From: [Flexibacter] sp. ATCC 35103
Lineage (GTDB): Bacteria; Bacteroidota; Bacteroidia; Flavobacteriales; Flavobacteriaceae
Direction: 5' to 3'
Length of the DNA stretch: 64,000 nucleotides
NCBI RefSeq assembly: GCF_001975985.1
Contig: NZ_MTQF01000008.1
Coordinates: forward strand, 1-64,000
Part shown: positions 24,878 through 34,267 of the stretch, piece by piece
Layout of the letters: every line of letters starts with the position of its first letter
Numbering within the stretch: the first letter of the stretch is position 1
The notes under the pieces: model-generated
Databases searched by the model: none
Told to the model about the DNA's origin: nothing
Seen by the model: only the letters and a program-made list of their open reading frames with translations
Made by a program: the position numbers and the translations under genes

Positions 24878-26578
24878 ATGTCTCAACAAGTAATCTCATA
24901 TGCAGACCTCTCTATTATAAATAGTGCATTAAGGTCAATTAGATCAGATATGTCCGGAGTACATTCTGAATTAGGAACATTAAATTTCAAACAAGACCAA
25001 TTAGAAAGTGAACTGGTAAAACTAGCTGATTCGTTTACAGATTTTGTAGCAGCTGATTTAAAACACAAAGCTTTACAATTAGCCGAAACCAGACAAGGAA
25101 ATCTAAAGCAAGATTTGCAAATTAAGTTTGGATATTATGCTGAAGTACGAAGAATGGCGACAGGAATTCTTCAGGGAGTAGATACAGGAATAATAAGTGA
25201 TGATACTCTAAAATTTACCACAGAAGAGGTAATGATAAAGGCACCGGGATATTGGTTAGCTCCAGCATTAGTGTCTTTAGCTGCCTGGGTTAGAAATGAT
25301 AAAAATACAACTGAGAAAGCTTTAAATGAAGCCCTAAAAAGAGATGATTACAAAACCACTCTTTTCTTTATGATGGTGATGCGAAGATTAGCGCGAAATG
25401 AATCCAGCTTAAAATGGCTGGAACGTTATTTTATGCATCAAAACCCTCATAATCTTGACAGAGAATTTATAATTATCCTGGAAGCCGTTACAACCGGTGT
25501 TTTCCCTCCTGCTGCAAGACAATTAATGATGATCAATGTTAAAAATTGGTTAGATCAACTTACCCAAGGCGATACATTTATAAATGAACAAAAATTGCAG
25601 TGGGTCAAATTCTTTGAAGCCTTGGGTCCGCTATCAGAAGGCAAATATCCTTTACTTGAAAAATTTGCATCTAATTGGAATCATTTAGAAAATTCTTTAA
25701 AAGAAGCAAAGACACACAATATCTTAGAGAAACATTTCAAAAGTATAATTTCATCATCTGCAGACTATTCAAAGGGTGTTAAAGTTCAGCTAGATGAAAT
25801 TCTGTCCTTATTAGTTACAAACTTTGACGATGAAGAACTGCCACTGCAAGAACAAGTAAGATTTAATCAATTAATTATTCAAATGGATGGTGACAAAACA
25901 GCTGCACAAGCTGTAATGGATGCAGAAAAGCACATTTTTGATGAACAAGTCGATTTTTTACAATTATTGACTAATGCATCATTTAATCCTGAATTATCCG
26001 GTGCAACTAAAGTAACTCAAGCACTGGCAGTTTCAATAAGTCAGCCTTGGATAGTTGAAGCTCACAATACTTTTACTGCACAAAGTAGAAACAGAATTCC
26101 ACAATATGTTGATTTTTCAATAGATGATTTTAAAACTTCAACAAAAGATGGAAGTGACGAAATTGAGCTTCTAAAAAAACAAGATGAATTTTACCAAAAT
26201 ATTTTAGAAGTTCAGCTAGCAGCGCTTTCATTTCCATATGCTGGTGTTATCATAGGAATATTAATATGTCTGCTTGGATTTTGGGCATTTACTTTTCATA
26301 CTATTGTAGCTATTTTAGGAATAGGCATTGGAGGTGTTATAGTTTGGAATTCTGTAAATAATCATAAGAAAGCAAAAAACAATATTATCGAAAATATAGA
26401 AGAGCGAAAAGCAAAAGCAAAAGAAGTTTTAAGAGGTTGTATCGCTGAAACTGTAGATTACAGAAACGAACACGAAAATGAAGATAATAATGCCGAAGTA
26501 GTAAGACAGCTTTTATCTTCGATTACTCCTGAAGATTTTTCAAGTGTGTCAAAAGAAACAGTAAGAAACATTATTTAA
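24878..26578 (+). CDS. Unknown membrane-anchored helical protein, gene 2
   Basis: 566 residues with no recognised domain. An N-terminal coiled-coil-like part (about 10-85, 'LRSIRSDMSGVHSELGTLNF') precedes a long helical region (about 90-440) whose pattern suggests helical repeats. Two adjacent membrane helices lie at about 453-495 ('GVIIGILICLLGFWAF', 'IVAILGIGIGGVIVW'), and a charged C-terminal tail of about 70 residues follows. With no signal peptide, both large parts are likely cytoplasmic around a membrane hairpin. It is the largest product of the AAA+ operon and may be its membrane platform. Confidence 0.75.
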   Translation: MSQQVISYADLSIINSALRSIRSDMSGVHSELGTLNFKQDQLESELVKLADSFTDFVAADLKHKALQLAETRQGNLKQDLQIKFGYYAEVRRMATGILQGVDTGIISDDTLKFTTEEVMIKAPGYWLAPALVSLAAWVRNDKNTTEKALNEALKRDDYKTTLFFMMVMRRLARNESSLKWLERYFMHQNPHNLDREFIIILEAVTTGVFPPAARQLMMINVKNWLDQLTQGDTFINEQKLQWVKFFEALGPLSEGKYPLLEKFASNWNHLENSLKEAKTHNILEKHFKSIISSSADYSKGVKVQLDEILSLLVTNFDDEELPLQEQVRFNQLIIQMDGDKTAAQAVMDAEKHIFDEQVDFLQLLTNASFNPELSGATKVTQALAVSISQPWIVEAHNTFTAQSRNRIPQYVDFSIDDFKTSTKDGSDEIELLKKQDEFYQNILEVQLAALSFPYAGVIIGILICLLGFWAFTFHTIVAILGIGIGGVIVWNSVNNHKKAKNNIIENIEERKAKAKEVLRGCIAETVDYRNEHENEDNNAEVVRQLLSSITPEDFSSVSKETVRNII

Positions 26579-26588
26579 ATTAAAAAAA

Positions 26589-26777
26589 ATGACAAAAATA
26601 ATTTTAGGGAATCATTCAGAAGAATCTGAAAATACCATTCAGGAAATAAAAAAAGAAAACACTGTAAAACCAAATTTATTTCAGGGCAGAACAGAATCTG
26701 AATCAGGGAATGCAAAATTTCCGGATTGGGATATCGTCCCTCCAAACCAATTTATAAATCCACGAATAAAACCATAA
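26589..26777 (+). CDS. Unknown small protein, AAA+ operon gene 3
   Basis: 62 residues, probably disordered in the middle (rich in Glu, Ser, Asn). It ends 'FPDWDIVPPNQFINPRIKP', a proline- and aromatic-rich stretch that looks like a short binding motif. The first residues resemble gene 1. Its stop codon overlaps the start of gene 4 by one base (TAATG), so translation is coupled. Function unknown. Confidence 0.7.
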   Translation: MTKIILGNHSEESENTIQEIKKENTVKPNLFQGRTESESGNAKFPDWDIVPPNQFINPRIKP

Positions 26778-27310
26778 TGAAAACCGGACCAACAACTTAT
26801 TCTGCATGGACAAAATTACTTGATCAATTTGGTGATGGCGATGATTCTGTTTTAACAGAATTGAATGAAGGCAGTTTTATAATTGATGCAGGAACAGCAA
26901 CTCGCTTTTATATTAAGGTTGAAGAAATATATAAGAAGCGGAAACAGAATTGGCTGGATAAATTTCAACGCTCTTTTCAATTACAAAACTTTAAAACAGA
27001 AGATGATTTTGAAATAGCATTAAGAAACGGAAAGCAAAATCTTACTACAATTAGTAAATTTATAGCTATAGAAGGTTTACCGAATGATTTAAAAAAAGCA
27101 TTGAAAAAGGATCTCGAGGAATTTGTAAATGAAATTAAAACTTCATTAAAAAATAACATCTCAGGAATTTCAAAAGGAAGAGAAAAAATATTAATCTTAT
27201 TGAATTCTTTTGACCTGAATAGCACTTATAAAGAAATTACGGATATAAAAAATAAAGAACAAAGCACAAATGAAATAATTGCTTCAACGGGCAGAAAAAT
27301 AATATTTTAA
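26777..27310 (+). CDS. Unknown protein, AAA+ operon gene 4
   Basis: 177 residues from the ATG at 26777, chosen because it overlaps the gene 3 stop (TAATG); the frame remains open upstream to 26726. Highly charged and helical after residue 40, with 'RFYIKVEEIYKKRKQNWLDK' and several Lys-rich helices. The start, 'TGPTTYSAWTKLLDQFGDGD', is more structured. No signal peptide or membrane helix. It ends one base before the ATPase start. Family not recognised. Confidence 0.72.
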   Translation: MKTGPTTYSAWTKLLDQFGDGDDSVLTELNEGSFIIDAGTATRFYIKVEEIYKKRKQNWLDKFQRSFQLQNFKTEDDFEIALRNGKQNLTTISKFIAIEGLPNDLKKALKKDLEEFVNEIKTSLKNNISGISKGREKILILLNSFDLNSTYKEITDIKNKEQSTNEIIASTGRKIIF

Positions 27311-27311
27311 A

Positions 27312-28865
27312 ATGGCAAATAAAGCAGAATTTAAGACTTCGCTTTTGCGAATGTTTAGAGCCAGAATACCCTTCATATCTATACGAAGTATCGAAAGAAC
27401 AAGAGTTCTTGAAGTAATTCATCAATTAGCAGAAGAAATAAACATTCCTATTTACTTTCATAGTTTATCTCATGGAACTATTGATATTAAATCAAAAAAA
27501 AGTGTAAATGATGATCGATCAGTCGCAGGAGCTTTAGATTTTGCAGTGCAAAATATTTCTCAAAGACAAAACTTAACTTTTGTTTTTACAGAAGTCAGTG
27601 ACATTGAAGATGACAATTTGGTTTCAAGACATCTTTATGATTGTGTAATTCAAGCCATAGAAAGAGGCGGAAGTATTTGTTTAATTACAACCAAAACAAT
27701 TTGGCCTCAATTACAACGACTAGGAATGACTATTACACTTGATGCTCCAAATGAAGAAGAAATGCTCGAAGTTGTTAAGGAATGTGTAACGCCTTATAAA
27801 GGTTCGATTCCTCTTGAATGGGACGAAACAGATTATAAAATGGCGGCGACTATCTTGGCCAATATGACTAAAATAGAGGCCGAAAATGTTTTAGCAACTC
27901 AAATGGCAAAGGGTTCTTTAACAAAGGATGACATTAAAGAGTTGAGTAATGCAAAAGATAAATTATTTAGCGACATATCCGGATTAGAAAAAGTAAAACT
28001 AGATCCTTCTACACTTTCTGTTGCCGGATTAAGTGGTTTACAACATTGGCTAGATAATCAAAAACAACTTTTAACGGCTGACTTAAAAGCAAGAAAAATG
28101 AGACCTCCAAGAGGGGTTTTATTAGTTGGAGTTCCAGGTTGTGGTAAATCTTTATCGGCTAAATTTATCGCAGCAAATTGGAATTTACCATTATACAGAC
28201 TAGATCTTGCAGCTATTCAGGGGCAATATCTTGGTCAATCTGAAAATAGACTAAAAGAGGCATTGGCATCTGCAGATAATGCAGCGCCTTGTATATTGTG
28301 GATTGATGAAATTGAAAAAGGTCTATCTGGTGCATCAGGTTCTAATGATGGTGGCACATCTACCAGAATGGTTGGACAATTTTTGTTTTGGCTTCAAGAA
28401 AGTATGGCAAAAGTTTTTGTTGTTTCTACAGCGAACGATGTAAGTAAACTTCCTCCTGAGCTTTTACGCAGAGGTCGTTTTGATGAACTCTTTTTTGTTG
28501 ACTTACCAGGAGAACTGGAGAGAAAAGACATAATTAATTTATATATAAAACGCAATTTATTACTACAGCCATCTGCTAATACCTTAAATCAACTCGTTGA
28601 AATTTCTGAAGGTTTTGCAGGTTCTGATCTTGAAGGTGCAGTTAGAGATGTTGCTATTCAGGCAGTAATTCACGGTGATGATATTGTAGATGATCATTTA
28701 TTTGAAAAATGCTTTAAAAATATTGTTCCTTTGAGTAAAACTGCTCCTGAAAAAATTGAGGCTATCAGAACATGGGGTCGTGAGAGAGCTGTACCCGCTT
28801 CCGGGGTCTCCTGGGAAGTCACATCAAATGATAAATTAACAGGCAAACGGTCTATTATTATTTAA
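27312..28865 (+). CDS. Ycf46/FtsH-like AAA+ ATPase, operon gene 5
   Basis: 517 residues. The N-terminal half (about 1-215) looks like a degenerate AAA domain ('IPFISIRSIERTRVLEVIHQ', 'LTFVFTEVSDIED'), as in Ycf46 proteins. The C-terminal half is an active AAA+ domain with Walker A 'GVPGCGKS' (273-280, K279), pore-loop-like 'IQGQYLGQSE', Walker B ending D332/E333, and 'LLRRGRFDELF' with arginine-finger candidates R386, R387 and R389. No protease motif and no membrane segment are present, so it is a remodelling ATPase, not FtsH. Its four partners are unknown. Cyanobacterial Ycf46 has been linked to inorganic-carbon use, which does not transfer here. Confidence 0.85.
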   Translation: MANKAEFKTSLLRMFRARIPFISIRSIERTRVLEVIHQLAEEINIPIYFHSLSHGTIDIKSKKSVNDDRSVAGALDFAVQNISQRQNLTFVFTEVSDIEDDNLVSRHLYDCVIQAIERGGSICLITTKTIWPQLQRLGMTITLDAPNEEEMLEVVKECVTPYKGSIPLEWDETDYKMAATILANMTKIEAENVLATQMAKGSLTKDDIKELSNAKDKLFSDISGLEKVKLDPSTLSVAGLSGLQHWLDNQKQLLTADLKARKMRPPRGVLLVGVPGCGKSLSAKFIAANWNLPLYRLDLAAIQGQYLGQSENRLKEALASADNAAPCILWIDEIEKGLSGASGSNDGGTSTRMVGQFLFWLQESMAKVFVVSTANDVSKLPPELLRRGRFDELFFVDLPGELERKDIINLYIKRNLLLQPSANTLNQLVEISEGFAGSDLEGAVRDVAIQAVIHGDDIVDDHLFEKCFKNIVPLSKTAPEKIEAIRTWGRERAVPASGVSWEVTSNDKLTGKRSIII

Positions 28866-28883
28866 TTAGTTTGCAAACCCTTT

Positions 28884-28920
28884 AAAAGCTACAACTCTTA
28901 ATTGATGTTGTAGCTTTTTT
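28884..28920 (+). terminator. Terminator of the AAA+ operon
   Basis: A perfect 12-bp stem AAAAGCTACAAC / GTTGTAGCTTTT with an 11-base loop and a T-run. It begins 19 bases past the last stop codon of the operon. Confidence 0.85.
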
Positions 28921-29116
28921 ATCATATAACCTTTTGCTATATACATTAAACAAAAATATTTATTCTTTGTTTAACCAACTTTTATAGTTTTAACTTCAGT
29001 AATTTAAACTATCTAACAACAAACAACACAAATAACTGATAAACAAATACTTAAATTATAAAAATAAATTTAACAGGAAAAAATAAGTCAGTCGTCGAAA
29101 CGTATCTTTTTTTTAT

Positions 29117-29124
29117 TAAATTTG
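29117..29124 (+). promoter_or_regulatory. Candidate -7 element for the kinase-regulator pair
   Basis: TAAATTTG matches TAnnTTTG. It lies 165 bases upstream of the kinase ATG, so the message would have a long leader. Confidence 0.4.
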
Positions 29125-29288
29125 ATATAAGTGTTCATCAGTCTTAAAAAAACAAACATTTTATTAACAGTTGTTTACTTTTTAACTCTGCTAAATCAGC
29201 TAAACCCCTAAGCTTATTTACAGAAAGACACGTTCAGACAAGCACTCTTATCAGACAGAGAAAATTATTAACCTACAAATCTAAAGTT

Positions 29289-30701
29289 ATGTCTAAGAGT
29301 TCGTTTTTTAGAAACATACGTTTCCCGAATGTTTTCATTCTTTTGCTTATTGTATTTGTGTCTTGTGCTTTGCTTATTTGCATCAACTTCTTTACTATAA
29401 AAATACTATCTGCTAACAGAGCATATGTTAATGGGGAATCACATTACTCGAAAGGACAAAAAGATGCCTCCAGACACCTCATTACATATCTCTATACGAA
29501 GGATCCAAATCAATGGAAACTATATCTGGAAGAATTAAAAGTTCCTCAGGGTGATGGTATTGCAAGAAAAACACTTTTAAAAGCAGGTGATAATAAAATA
29601 GCACGAGAAGGATTTTTAATTGGACGAAATCATAGAGATGATTTAGATGATCTTGTTTGGTTGTTTGTGAATTTCCAGCAAGTTTCTTTTTTAGCTAAAG
29701 CCATTAATGAATGGGGACAGGGAGATGAGCTCATTTTTAAATTATTTATTGTTGGTCAACAAATTAATGCCGAGATCAGTCACAATCTTTTAACCCCCGC
29801 CAGCCAGCAAATTTATTTAAAACAAATTAGTTCTATCAGTGATAAACTTACCATCAACGAACGTAATTTTTCAAATACACTCGGCGAAGGAACCCGTAAA
29901 ATCAAGAATCTCTTAATTATTACCAATATTGTATTCATTTTAATAATAGTATTAAGTGTGTGTTCTTATTATTCGATAATGGTAAAAAGGTTACTGGTTT
30001 CTAAAAAAGAAATTGAGATTAAAAATGAAAATCTGGTTATTGTTAATCGCGAATTAGATCGATTTGTATACAGTGCATCACATGATTTGAGATCACCAAT
30101 AACATCATTAAAAGGTTTGATAGAAATCACTCAGTTAGAAGATGATGTTGACCAGATTAAAACTTATTTAGAATTGATGCACAAAAGCCTGACGAAACAG
30201 GATCAGTTTATAATTGACATTATCGATTACTCAAAAAACAAACGAAAACAAGTCGTAACAGAACCTGTAAGCCTACAGGAATTGTTTGATGAAGCTATCT
30301 CACAATTAATGCATATTGAAAATGCCAACAGAATAACTTTTACAAAAGAATTACTAGTAGACGAAATTCAAAGCGATGGATTACGTCTGCAAATCATTAT
30401 TTCTAATTTACTTTCAAACGCAATAAAATATGCGGATATTAATAAACAGGAAATGTTTATTAGTGTCAAAACCTACTTCATTGATGGCTGCAATAAAATT
30501 GAAGTAACGGATAACGGAATTGGAATCAAAGAAGAATTCAAGGATAACATTTTTGAAATGTACTTTGGGACAAATAAAAACAAAGGTTCAGGATTAGGAC
30601 TTTATATCGTAAAAGAAGCTGTAGAAAATATAAAAGGGAATATTTCAGTATTCTCTGAAAGCACTATTGGAAGCAGTTTTATTGTAACAATACCAAACTA
30701 A
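29289..30701 (+). CDS. Membrane sensor histidine kinase
   Basis: 470 residues. Membrane helix 1 at about 12-37, an extracytoplasmic helical domain of about 170 residues (CHASE3-like in layout, not certain), membrane helix 2 at about 207-228, a short linker without HAMP or PAS, HisKA with H265 in 'SASHDLRSP', and HATPase with 'NLLSNAIKYAD', 'VTDNGIGIK' and 'GSGLGLYIV'. Co-transcribed with the single-domain response regulator that begins one base after its stop. The signal is unknown. Confidence 0.9.
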   Translation: MSKSSFFRNIRFPNVFILLLIVFVSCALLICINFFTIKILSANRAYVNGESHYSKGQKDASRHLITYLYTKDPNQWKLYLEELKVPQGDGIARKTLLKAGDNKIAREGFLIGRNHRDDLDDLVWLFVNFQQVSFLAKAINEWGQGDELIFKLFIVGQQINAEISHNLLTPASQQIYLKQISSISDKLTINERNFSNTLGEGTRKIKNLLIITNIVFILIIVLSVCSYYSIMVKRLLVSKKEIEIKNENLVIVNRELDRFVYSASHDLRSPITSLKGLIEITQLEDDVDQIKTYLELMHKSLTKQDQFIIDIIDYSKNKRKQVVTEPVSLQELFDEAISQLMHIENANRITFTKELLVDEIQSDGLRLQIIISNLLSNAIKYADINKQEMFISVKTYFIDGCNKIEVTDNGIGIKEEFKDNIFEMYFGTNKNKGSGLGLYIVKEAVENIKGNISVFSESTIGSSFIVTIPN

Positions 30702-30702
30702 T

Positions 30703-31092
30703 ATGCAACTTAAACCTATATTTCTTGTCATTGAGGACAATTTAATCGATCAGCTTGTAATTACTCAATTATTAAAAAAAGTACTGGAGATCGATCAAAT
30801 TATAATCGTTAATAATGGTAAGGAAGGAATTGACTGGCTTAAGATTCAGCAAAAGACTGCATCATTAATTATTTTATTAGACATACAAATGCCATTAATG
30901 AATGGTTTTGAATTTCTGGATGAGTTTCACAAATTAAGTAAAGAAACTAAGAAAGAAACTCAAATTTATGTCCTTTCATCAACTTTGGATCATGATGAAC
31001 TGGAACACATTAATAAAAATGATTATGTGACCGGATTTTTAAACAAGCCTTTTCCGATTGAAGAATTTAAAAGGAATTTTAAATTCACTTAA
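30703..31092 (+). CDS. Single-domain response regulator
   Basis: 129 residues, receiver domain only. Acidic residues E11/D12, phospho-acceptor D60 in 'LLDIQMPLMNG', 'VLSSTLD' and K in 'FLNKPFP' complete the active site. With no output domain it must act through protein contacts or as a phosphate relay. It starts one base after the kinase stop codon, so the two form a cognate pair. Confidence 0.92.
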   Translation: MQLKPIFLVIEDNLIDQLVITQLLKKVLEIDQIIIVNNGKEGIDWLKIQQKTASLIILLDIQMPLMNGFEFLDEFHKLSKETKKETQIYVLSSTLDHDELEHINKNDYVTGFLNKPFPIEEFKRNFKFT

Positions 31093-31106
31093 TAACTAAA
31101 TTATTA

Positions 31107-32546
31107 TTACTGCAGAATTCGATTTACCTGCGAAAATGTCCTTTGATAATAAGGTTCTTTAGTAGAAGAAATCATTACACCTCCATGAGTTGAAGAATGT
31201 ACAAATTTAATTTCTCCATCTGTTACTTCAACTACCATTCCTACATGGTTAATTTGACGTCTTCCATTGGTTTTAAAGAAAATCAAATCTCCTTTTTGAG
31301 CTTCATCAGTACCAACTTTGGTTCCAATTCTGGATTGCTCAATAGAACTTCTTGGCAATTTAATATCAAAATTATTAAAAGTACAAATCATTAATCCTGA
31401 ACAATCAAAACCAGCTTTTGTAGTTCCGCCCGATCGGTAACGAGTTCCAATATTTTCAGTTGCATTAACAATCAACTGATTTACTAAATCGGAATGATTG
31501 CTTATTCGGAACACTGAAGTGGTGTCTTTTTTAATTTCTGTATTATCAGCGACTTGAGATGGCTGCGCTAAACTATCATTAATTTGTGGAGTTGTAATTG
31601 CCGCCGCATTAGCCTTGTCTTTTGAAGTACGAATTTTTAATACATAACCAACTGGCAATTTACCTTTAATAAACGGATTTTGTTTTTCAAGTTCTGCAAC
31701 TGTTATTCCGTATCTCTTTGCGATTGCAAATTTAGTTTCTTTTGGCTGTACCTCAACAACGACTTCTACATTATCTGAAGATGCAATTTCAGGTTTCGCT
31801 TCATCAGTTTTACTTATATTTTCTGAATTAGCAACTGCCGTTTCAGCAATCTGAGTTTGAGGCGTAACAGAACTATTGCTGATTTGCTGATTTGCTTTTT
31901 CTTTTGAAGTTCTAATTTTTAAAAGATAACCAACTGGTAGTTTTCCTTTAATAAATGGATTTTGCTTTTCCAGTTCTGCTACTGTTATTCCGTATTTTTT
32001 CGCAATAAGATATTTTGTTTCTTTCGGTTTTACTTCAACTATAACCTCAACATCTGTTGAAGGAATTAGTTCCGGTTTTTCTGTATTCTGATTTTTCGTT
32101 AGATTTTCAGTTGATGCAATAGCAGCATTAGACGGAATATTAAGTTTTTGTCCTATTTTCAAACCTTCACTTTCCAGTGTTGGATTTGCTTTTTTTAATT
32201 CGTCAACAGAGATATTATATTTTTTTGAGATTGCCCAAAGGCTTTCTTTTTGCTGCACTTCGTGTAAACCTGAATTTGGAACTTCGGAGGGAGTTGTATT
32301 GGCAACAATGTCAGTTTTTTTTGTAGTATCCTTTTTATTATTATTTGGAATTAATAAAACTGAATTTAGTTTTAGAACTTTAGGAGCATCCGGATTAGCG
32401 TCTTCAATATCTTTCGCTTTTACACCATATTTTTTAGCAATTACAGTAAGGTTCTCTCCTTTTGATATTTTGTGCCTGATAAACTTCTCCTGAGAAAAAA
32501 CACCAACACTAAAAAAAAACAATACTATAATTAATCTAAAAACCAT
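31107..32546 (-). CDS. Exported LysM/NlpC-P60 cell-wall hydrolase
   Basis: 479 residues with a signal peptide (about 1-18, ending 'GVFSQ'). Four LysM peptidoglycan-binding motifs follow at about 23-68, 92-140, 168-215 and 262-308; the last two are almost identical. The C-terminal NlpC/P60 domain has C382 in 'GFDCSGLM', H434 in 'NHVGMV' and H450 in 'FVHSS', the full catalytic set. Such enzymes cut peptide cross-links of peptidoglycan. The stop lies close to the end of the response-regulator gene on the other strand. Confidence 0.92.
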   Translation of the reverse strand: MVFRLIIVLFFFSVGVFSQEKFIRHKISKGENLTVIAKKYGVKAKDIEDANPDAPKVLKLNSVLLIPNNNKKDTTKKTDIVANTTPSEVPNSGLHEVQQKESLWAISKKYNISVDELKKANPTLESEGLKIGQKLNIPSNAAIASTENLTKNQNTEKPELIPSTDVEVIVEVKPKETKYLIAKKYGITVAELEKQNPFIKGKLPVGYLLKIRTSKEKANQQISNSSVTPQTQIAETAVANSENISKTDEAKPEIASSDNVEVVVEVQPKETKFAIAKRYGITVAELEKQNPFIKGKLPVGYVLKIRTSKDKANAAAITTPQINDSLAQPSQVADNTEIKKDTTSVFRISNHSDLVNQLIVNATENIGTRYRSGGTTKAGFDCSGLMICTFNNFDIKLPRSSIEQSRIGTKVGTDEAQKGDLIFFKTNGRRQINHVGMVVEVTDGEIKFVHSSTHGGVMISSTKEPYYQRTFSQVNRILQ

Positions 32547-32804
32547 ACCTGTTAAATTTAATTAATACTCCTTTAAGTTTAAATAATATAACTTTAAGCC
32601 TAAATAATATAACTTGAGAAAAAGCAAATATATTATGTAAAAAGCGAATTTAACTTTTTAATGTAAAAGATACACGTTTTTTAACAACTAATTTACCTCG
32701 AATTAACGCTATCGAGAAAAAAAACTAGTCAACACTTTGAAAATAGGTCTTTTAAAAGTAATGTAGTATTTTTATCAAAAACTAACATTAAATCAAAAAA
32801 CAGC

Positions 32805-34184
32805 GTGAAAAAACTAGCTCTAATTTTCATTTTTTGTCCATTATTATCAATTGCTCAAAATATAAGCGGAACTATTGTTTCTCAAAATACCAACCTTCCG
32901 GTTGAAAATACCAATGTACTTGCATTATCAAGCAATATTGGAACAATAACGAATGACAGTGGAAAGTTTTCTTTACAACTTCTTCCAAAATATAATAATG
33001 ATGAAATATTAGAATTCTCTCATATTGGATACCTTACAATTAAAATTTCTTTAGCAGATTTAAAAAAACTAGATTATAAAGTTTTATTACAAGAGGATAT
33101 TCAAAATTTATCAGGACTAACTATTTCTGCAAATCAGAAATTGAAGTTAAAATCGAAACTTGCATTTAATAAATTAACTTCCTTAAAAAATCCAATCTTT
33201 GCATTTAGCTCATTTTTAAATGATGATAAAATTTATGTTATAGGCGGAAATGCTACTTTTGAAGCAGATGCATGGGAAAAAATTCGGTATGAAAAACCCG
33301 ATTTCACAATGAAAGAATATTTAGATGAAGTTCGACATAATGCTACTTTTGAATATTACAAAGGAGACTTTTCTATTTATGATATTAAAACAAACACCTG
33401 GAAAAACTTAGATTTAAAACTAAAAAAAAGAGCTTATCATAATATTCATTATTATAACAATTCAATATATATTATAGGAGGAAAAAGAATTTCTGTAAAT
33501 GGAAAATTTGAATATTTACAAGATCAGATTGAAGTTTTAGATCCTGATAAACAAATCATTAAAACCGATAATACAAATCCTCATCAAGCTGCTAATTTTG
33601 CTTCTTTTACTTATAAAGATAATATTATTGCAATAGGAGGTTCTGTAAAAATGAACGAAAGCGGTAAAAAAGATTTTACGAATAAGGTCCATTTATACAA
33701 CATAACTTCAGGATATTGGTATGAACTTGCGAATATGCCAACAGCAAAAGAAACCACAGGAATTTTAATAGAGGACAAGATTTATCTTATTGGAGGGTAT
33801 AACAGAAAACCGGTATCGGAGATAGAAAGTTTTAATTTAACAACGGAAAAATGGCAAATTGAAGGCGAATTATTTTCAGGATTAGAAAGACCGGCTATAA
33901 CGTATCACAATGAAATAATTTACTTTTTTGAGGATCGAAAAATGTATGTCTATGATCTAAAACTAAAACAGTTAAAAGAATATGAAATTGAATTAGGCCT
34001 GAAATATTCAGCTATGTATTTTAACAATAATAAATTATATATTTTGGGAGGACGTACTGAAAATTATTATTCTAAAACACCTTCTTCAAATGTTTTTAGT
34101 ATTGATATTGAAGAATTTCAAACTACAAAACCCAACAACATAAAAACTTTGTCATCAGAAACATATGTGAATAAAACTCCTTGA
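32805..34184 (+). CDS. Exported kelch-repeat protein with carboxypeptidase-like domain
   Basis: 459 residues beginning with GTG at 32805, chosen because the signal peptide (MKKLALIFIF...SIAQ) starts exactly there and no ATG is nearby. A CarboxypepD-regulatory-like beta domain (about 19-105, 'ISGTIVSQNTNLPVENTNV') is followed by kelch repeats ('KIYVIGG', 'SIYIIGGKR', 'NIIAIGGSV', 'KIYLIGGY', 'KLYILGGR'), which form a beta-propeller. No Type IX sorting tail is visible. Surface or periplasmic location; binding partner unknown. Confidence 0.85.
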   Translation: MKKLALIFIFCPLLSIAQNISGTIVSQNTNLPVENTNVLALSSNIGTITNDSGKFSLQLLPKYNNDEILEFSHIGYLTIKISLADLKKLDYKVLLQEDIQNLSGLTISANQKLKLKSKLAFNKLTSLKNPIFAFSSFLNDDKIYVIGGNATFEADAWEKIRYEKPDFTMKEYLDEVRHNATFEYYKGDFSIYDIKTNTWKNLDLKLKKRAYHNIHYYNNSIYIIGGKRISVNGKFEYLQDQIEVLDPDKQIIKTDNTNPHQAANFASFTYKDNIIAIGGSVKMNESGKKDFTNKVHLYNITSGYWYELANMPTAKETTGILIEDKIYLIGGYNRKPVSEIESFNLTTEKWQIEGELFSGLERPAITYHNEIIYFFEDRKMYVYDLKLKQLKEYEIELGLKYSAMYFNNNKLYILGGRTENYYSKTPSSNVFSIDIEEFQTTKPNNIKTLSSETYVNKTP

Positions 34185-34212
34185 TAGTTTAAAAAAAGAT
34201 TTTAATATATAA

Positions 34213-34243
34213 AAAAAACGCCCTGTTATCACAGAGCGTTTTC
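34213..34243. terminator. Two-way terminator between kelch and aconitase genes
   Basis: Stem AAAACGC-CTGT / ACAG-GCGTTTT flanked by A- and T-runs on the two sides, placed between convergent genes. Confidence 0.7.
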
Positions 34244-34267
34244 TAATATAATTCAAGCTTTTAAAAA

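Larger units (their letters stand above)
28866..29288. other. Intergenic region after the AAA+ operon
   Basis: Holds the operon terminator (28884-28920), AT-rich sequence without a gene, and the promoter-like element of the next kinase (29117-29124), which leaves a long leader of about 160 bases. Confidence 0.6.

Noticed and set aside
29117..29288. Possible riboswitch in the long leader before the kinase gene
   Set aside because: The leader is AT-rich and I could not find a convincing stem set or known riboswitch core.
31608..32060. Repeated DNA units resembling a short repeat array
   Set aside because: The units are in-frame LysM motifs of one protein, not a CRISPR array; there are no short constant repeats with unique spacers.
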